Assembly: GCA_040380145.1 (NCBI GenBank)
Contig: JBEIJQ010000064.1
Span: 1 to 17,370 of the forward strand
Origin: JBEIJQ01 sp040380145
GTDB lineage: Bacteria; Bacteroidota; Bacteroidia; Chitinophagales; Saprospiraceae
DNA length: 17,370 bases
Direction: 5' to 3'
Within the stretch, counting starts at the first letter, position 1. Each line of letters starts with the position of its first letter. The notes beneath the pieces are model-generated. The model saw nothing but the letters and a program-made list of their open reading frames with translations, had not been told where the DNA came from and made no database searches. Shown piece by piece: positions 14,826 through 17,370 of the stretch. A program made the translations under genes and the position numbers.

Positions 14826-15491
14826 CCGGTCGTAATCCACCCAGCCGTTGGAAAGGGGCACGATCGTGCCGTCGGGTTTTTGGAGCACCACGGTCGGAAA
14901 ACCGGTAACGCCCAGATTTTGGGCGCGCAAAAAGTCGGCTTCGGCCAAGCGCAGATAGGCCGGGTCACTCATTTTTTTCAAAAAATCGTCCCCGTCCAAG
15001 CCGAAAGAACGGGCCAGATCGGCGTACTGCCCGACGTCTTCGGGAGGATTGCCGCCGATGTACAGGGATTCTTGGATCGCCGAGGCGAACAGGACGGCAT
15101 CCTGCGGACGAAGCGTCTTGAAAACCGAGAGGGCGATGCTTCCCGGCAGGGAATTGACCATCGCGGTGCTGTCCCACAGCGTTTCGCGGAGGAAGCGGTC
15201 GCTGAAGCGGGCCCCCGTCATGGCGTTCAGGCGGGGATAGGCGTTGGAGATGAACTCCGCCATTTCGCGGAAGGGACGCACGGACGCACCCGTGACCATC
15301 CCGCCCGAAACGACCTCGAAATCGTACTCGGCGCCGTGGGTTTCGCGCAGGCGGCGGATGACCGGCGAAAAGCCGTAGCACCAGCCGCACAACGGATCGT
15401 ACAGATAAACGATGGTGCCCTTTTTGGCGGTGTCCAAAGGGGTTTCGGTCAGCATCAGCAGGGGCAACAAACAAGCGGCGGCAAAGGGCAT
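14808..15491 (-). CDS. DsbA family thiol-disulfide oxidoreductase
   Basis: The 227-residue thioredoxin-fold protein has the active site C35-G-W-C38 in the motif DPLCGWCYGF, typical of the DsbA-like group of predicted disulfide isomerases, an all-helical insert (about 70-185), and the cis-proline P199 in GVTGFPTVVL. The N-terminus (MPFAAACLLPLLMLTETPLD) is hydrophobic but lacks positive residues, so a signal peptide is uncertain and the protein could be periplasmic or cytoplasmic. No better start codon is seen upstream. It lies 88 bp upstream of the AhpD-like gene on the same strand, with a promoter candidate in between. It may be linked to that pair by chance or as a redox partner (inference). 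It is divergent from pabB. Confidence 0.88.
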   Translation of the reverse strand: MPFAAACLLPLLMLTETPLDTAKKGTIVYLYDPLCGWCYGFSPVIRRLRETHGAEYDFEVVSGGMVTGASVRPFREMAEFISNAYPRLNAMTGARFSDRFLRETLWDSTAMVNSLPGSIALSVFKTLRPQDAVLFASAIQESLYIGGNPPEDVGQYADLARSFGLDGDDFLKKMSDPAYLRLAEADFLRAQNLGVTGFPTVVLQKPDGTIVPLSNGWVDYDRLVSKL

Positions 15492-15597
15492 CGGACAGTT
15501 TTTTTGCAGAAAAAAAAGCGTTTTCGATCACAAGGTAGGGGCTTTGGCGCGATGCGGCAAGAACCGCGCGAAAGTGTCCCCGCTGCGCGGCTTTGCC

Positions 15598-15605
15598 TAT
15601 TTTTG
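15598..15605 (+). promoter_or_regulatory. -7 promoter element candidate for pabB
   Basis: TATTTTTG matches TAnnTTTG exactly and lies 43 bp upstream of the proposed TTG start, giving a leader of about 37 nt. No -33 TTG at good spacing is seen. Confidence 0.4.
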
Positions 15606-15648
15606 TCCCGCCTTTTCGATTTTCTTTTTTCCCCCAAAAAATTCCCCC

Positions 15649-16938
15649 TTGGAATTCCTCCATCTCCACGAAGACCTGGTCGGGCGCGCCTTCGCTTGGG
15701 CCGTGGCCCAAAACGGTCCGTTGTGCTGGTTGGACAGTTGCGGGTACTCGACCTACCCGTATGCCCAGCGCGCGCTGCTGGCCGGGGTGGGAGCGGTGGC
15801 CGAACTGGAAGTGCCGCACGGACGAACGGGGGACGCTTTTGCCCGTTTGGAGGAATTTCTAGGAGAAAAAAAACAGTGGAGCTTCGGCTTTTTGTCGTAC
15901 GACCTGAAAAACGAAATCGAAAAACTGACATCCGTGCACGCCGACCCGCTGGAGTTTCCCGAGGCTTACTGGTTTCACGCGGAAACGGTGCTGATGTTCG
16001 ACGGAGAAAAGACCTGGACGGTGCTGTCCGCCCACCGCGACCCGGCCGCGATCTGGGCCGAGATCCTGTCCGCGGCGCCCATTCCCCCCGCCGGACCGCG
16101 CGCGCCGATCGCCGTGCGCGCCGAAATGGACCGCGAAACCTACCTGCAACGGCTCGCGCAGATCCGGCGGCACATCGTGGACGGCGATGTGTACGAACTG
16201 AATTTTTGCCAGCGATTCGTGGTGGAAGGGGCAGATTGGGACGCCCCTGCGCTGTACGGGCGCTTGAACGAACGCTCGCCCGCCCCCTTTTCCGCCTATT
16301 TCCGGCGGGCCGAAAAACACCTCCTGTGCGCCAGTCCGGAGCGCTTCCTCGCCAAGCGGGGCGATCTGCTGGTGGCGCAGCCCATCAAGGGCACGGCCAA
16401 GCGGCACCCCGATCCCGACACCGACCGATCGGTGGGCGAATCGCTGCGGCTGAGCGAAAAAAACCGCTCGGAAAACGTGATGATCGTGGACTTGGTGCGC
16501 AACGACCTGGCCCGCAGTTGTCGCCCCGGCACCGTGCAGGTGGAAGAACTCTTCGGGATCTACGCCTTTCCGCAGGTCTGGCAGATGATCTCGACCGTCA
16601 CCGGCCGCCTGCGCCCCGAGGTGTCGGGCCTCGAAGCCCTGCGCAACGCCTTTCCCATGGGCTCCATGACGGGCGCGCCCAAGGTCAAGAGCATGGAACT
16701 GATCGAACGGTACGAAAACGCCAAGCGCGGCCTGTATTCCGGCGCGGTGGGCTACTTTTCGCCCGAAGGCGATTTCGATTTCAACGTGGTAATCCGCAGC
16801 CTGCTCTACGACGAACGCCTCCGCCGCGCCACCTTCTCTGCCGGCGGGGCCATCGTGTACGATTCGGTGCCCGAAGAGGAATACGAAGAGTGCATGGCCA
16901 AAACGGCCGGGATCCGTACGGTGCTGGGGATCGAGTAG
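15649..16938 (+). CDS. pabB: Aminodeoxychorismate synthase component I
   Basis: It converts chorismate and ammonia to 4-amino-4-deoxychorismate for folate synthesis. The 429-residue product from TTG at 15649 has usual length. No in-frame ATG lies near a plausible start, and the open frame upstream (to 15412) crosses the promoter and overlaps the divergent DsbA-like gene. The chorismate-utilising domain (about 160-429) shows P245-I-K247-G-T: the lysine marks PabB, where anthranilate synthase TrpE has PIAGT. It also has SENVMIVDLVRNDLAR (274-289), MGSMTGAPKVKSME (337-350) and SAGGAIVYDSVPEEEYEE (397-414). The N-terminal domain has the CWLDSCGY and FGFLSYDLKNEIE segments typical of Bacteroidota PabB. 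The PabA glutaminase and PabC lyase are not in the window. It is probably monocistronic. Confidence 0.93.
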   Translation: MEFLHLHEDLVGRAFAWAVAQNGPLCWLDSCGYSTYPYAQRALLAGVGAVAELEVPHGRTGDAFARLEEFLGEKKQWSFGFLSYDLKNEIEKLTSVHADPLEFPEAYWFHAETVLMFDGEKTWTVLSAHRDPAAIWAEILSAAPIPPAGPRAPIAVRAEMDRETYLQRLAQIRRHIVDGDVYELNFCQRFVVEGADWDAPALYGRLNERSPAPFSAYFRRAEKHLLCASPERFLAKRGDLLVAQPIKGTAKRHPDPDTDRSVGESLRLSEKNRSENVMIVDLVRNDLARSCRPGTVQVEELFGIYAFPQVWQMISTVTGRLRPEVSGLEALRNAFPMGSMTGAPKVKSMELIERYENAKRGLYSGAVGYFSPEGDFDFNVVIRSLLYDERLRRATFSAGGAIVYDSVPEEEYEECMAKTAGIRTVLGIE

Positions 16939-17092
16939 GGTCGAAAAGGAAGGCCGAGGGGATTTTTGGGGCGTGGCTTTTGGGGTGCGATGGGATGATA
17001 ATTTTCACTTTTTTTGGGAAAAAATTTTTCTAATTTTTTGATAAAGAGAAATAAACCCAAAATTGTCATTAGAAACGTTGTGCCCGCCTCTT

Positions 17093-17140
17093 TTGTCAGA
17101 ATCAGGATTTACAGGATTAAAGGATTTGCAGGATTTTTTT
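17093..17140. repeat. Second copy of the dispersed AGGATTT repeat
   Basis: 17093-17138 matches 14745-14790 at 42 of 46 positions: the same order of ATCAGGATTT, ACAGGATT, AGGATTT and CAGGATTTTT units, with four substitutions. Confidence 0.85.
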
Positions 17141-17240
17141 CGCTCCTATTGACCAGTAAGATTTCCTTACATATCGCTATTAGATTTTCTACAACCTCAA
17201 CTAACATTATTAGCCTGTATTTCAGTTTTTTGCATCCAGT

Positions 17241-17267
17241 AATTTCTAATGGCGGCTATTAGAAATT
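17241..17267 (+). terminator. 10-bp hairpin followed by a T run
   Basis: AATTTCTAAT (17241-17250) pairs perfectly with ATTAGAAATT (17258-17267) around GGCGGCT, and the right arm runs into TTTTT (17266-17270). It resembles an intrinsic terminator but is A/T-rich, and no gene directly precedes it. Confidence 0.35.
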
Positions 17268-17343
17268 TTTCCCAATGACAATTTTGGGATAAATCACAGT
17301 TCAGACAAAAAAATGCGCGTGGCTTCCTATGGCGATTTTGGGC

Positions 17344-17351
17344 TAAATTTG
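17344..17351 (+). promoter_or_regulatory. -7 promoter element candidate for a gene beyond the right edge
   Basis: TAAATTTG is an exact TAnnTTTG match 19 bp from the window end. No -33 element is clear and the downstream gene is not visible. Confidence 0.25.
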
Positions 17352-17370
17352 CCTTTTTTCGCCCATCACC

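Larger units (their letters stand above)
17056..17288. repeat. 233-bp segment bounded by a perfect 15-bp inverted repeat
   Basis: CCCAAAATTGTCATT at 17056-17070 is the exact reverse complement of 17274-17288. The inside is A/T-rich with no transposase-size frame, and contains the AGGATTT repeat and a 10-bp hairpin. It looks like a small non-autonomous element or structured RNA region; no target-site duplication is obvious (ATAAA on the left, ATAAA after GGG on the right, at 17051-17055 and 17289-17293, is a possible 5-bp pair). Confidence 0.45.
16939..17370. other. A/T-rich non-coding right end with repeats
   Basis: No convincing gene; an 82-codon open frame at 17014-17262 is low-complexity and shows no family features. 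The stretch holds four G tracts (16958-16994), runs of A and T that may end the pabB transcript (17008-17030), the second AGGATTT repeat, a 233-bp inverted-repeat-bounded segment, a hairpin, a 14-bp direct repeat and a promoter-like box near the edge, some listed separately. Confidence 0.6.

Noticed and set aside
14880..17033. 717-codon plus-strand open frame spanning the DsbA-like gene and pabB
   Set aside because: It is antisense to the DsbA-like gene and out of frame with pabB, is Arg/Gly-rich, and shows no family features; both overlapped genes are well supported.
17014..17262. 82-codon open frame in the right-end intergenic region
   Set aside because: It runs through the inverted-repeat arm and the AGGATTT repeat, is low-complexity and matches nothing I recognise.

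Overview
This 17.4 kb window reads as ordinary, gene-dense chromosome of a moderately GC-rich member of the phylum Bacteroidota, possibly Saprospiria-like (the class is inference). Three things support the phylum. A secreted protein carries a type IX secretion (T9SS) C-terminal sorting domain. Several genes are preceded by exact matches to the Bacteroidota -7 promoter element TAnnTTTG. Starts generally lack a clear Shine-Dalgarno sequence. No tRNA, rRNA, CRISPR array, transposase or phage gene was seen.

Layout from left to right. A YHYH-domain protein cut by the window edge, with a T9SS sorting domain (2-1075, +), converges on the efp-accB-accC operon (3913-1438, -). That operon encodes elongation factor P and the biotin carrier and biotin carboxylase subunits of acetyl-CoA carboxylase. 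Divergent from efp is infC (4215-4799, +), which has a non-AUG start and is followed 8 bp later by a DUF429 (RNase H-fold) gene. Next come a secreted Trp/Asn/Gly- and Pro/Arg-repeat protein (5588-7117, +), an OmpP1/FadL-like outer-membrane protein (7249-8730, +) and an Old Yellow Enzyme flavin oxidoreductase (8926-9993, +). The oxidoreductase shares a strong hairpin terminator with the convergent coaD (10560-10087, -). coaD is divergent from pdhB (10698-11675, +), and a secreted kelch-type propeller gene follows pdhB after 9 bp.

The right third holds an arsenosugar-type pair on the minus strand: an AhpD-like CxxC protein and the radical SAM protein ArsS, 1 bp apart. Upstream of them are a DsbA-like thiol oxidoreductase and the divergent pabB (aminodeoxychorismate synthase component I, probable TTG start). 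The last 432 bp are AT-rich and apparently non-coding. They hold a second copy of a degenerate AGGATTT repeat that also lies upstream of the AhpD/ArsS pair, and a perfect 15-bp inverted repeat enclosing 233 bp.

The genes are mostly housekeeping: fatty-acid synthesis, translation, coenzyme A, pyruvate oxidation and folate. Secreted or outer-membrane proteins of unknown role are interspersed. The most interesting points are the rewired non-AUG infC locus, the ArsS/AhpD-like cassette with a repeat-derived leader, overlapping divergent promoters at coaD/pdhB, the low-complexity secreted protein, and the repeat-rich right end. I saw no clearly new multi-gene system.
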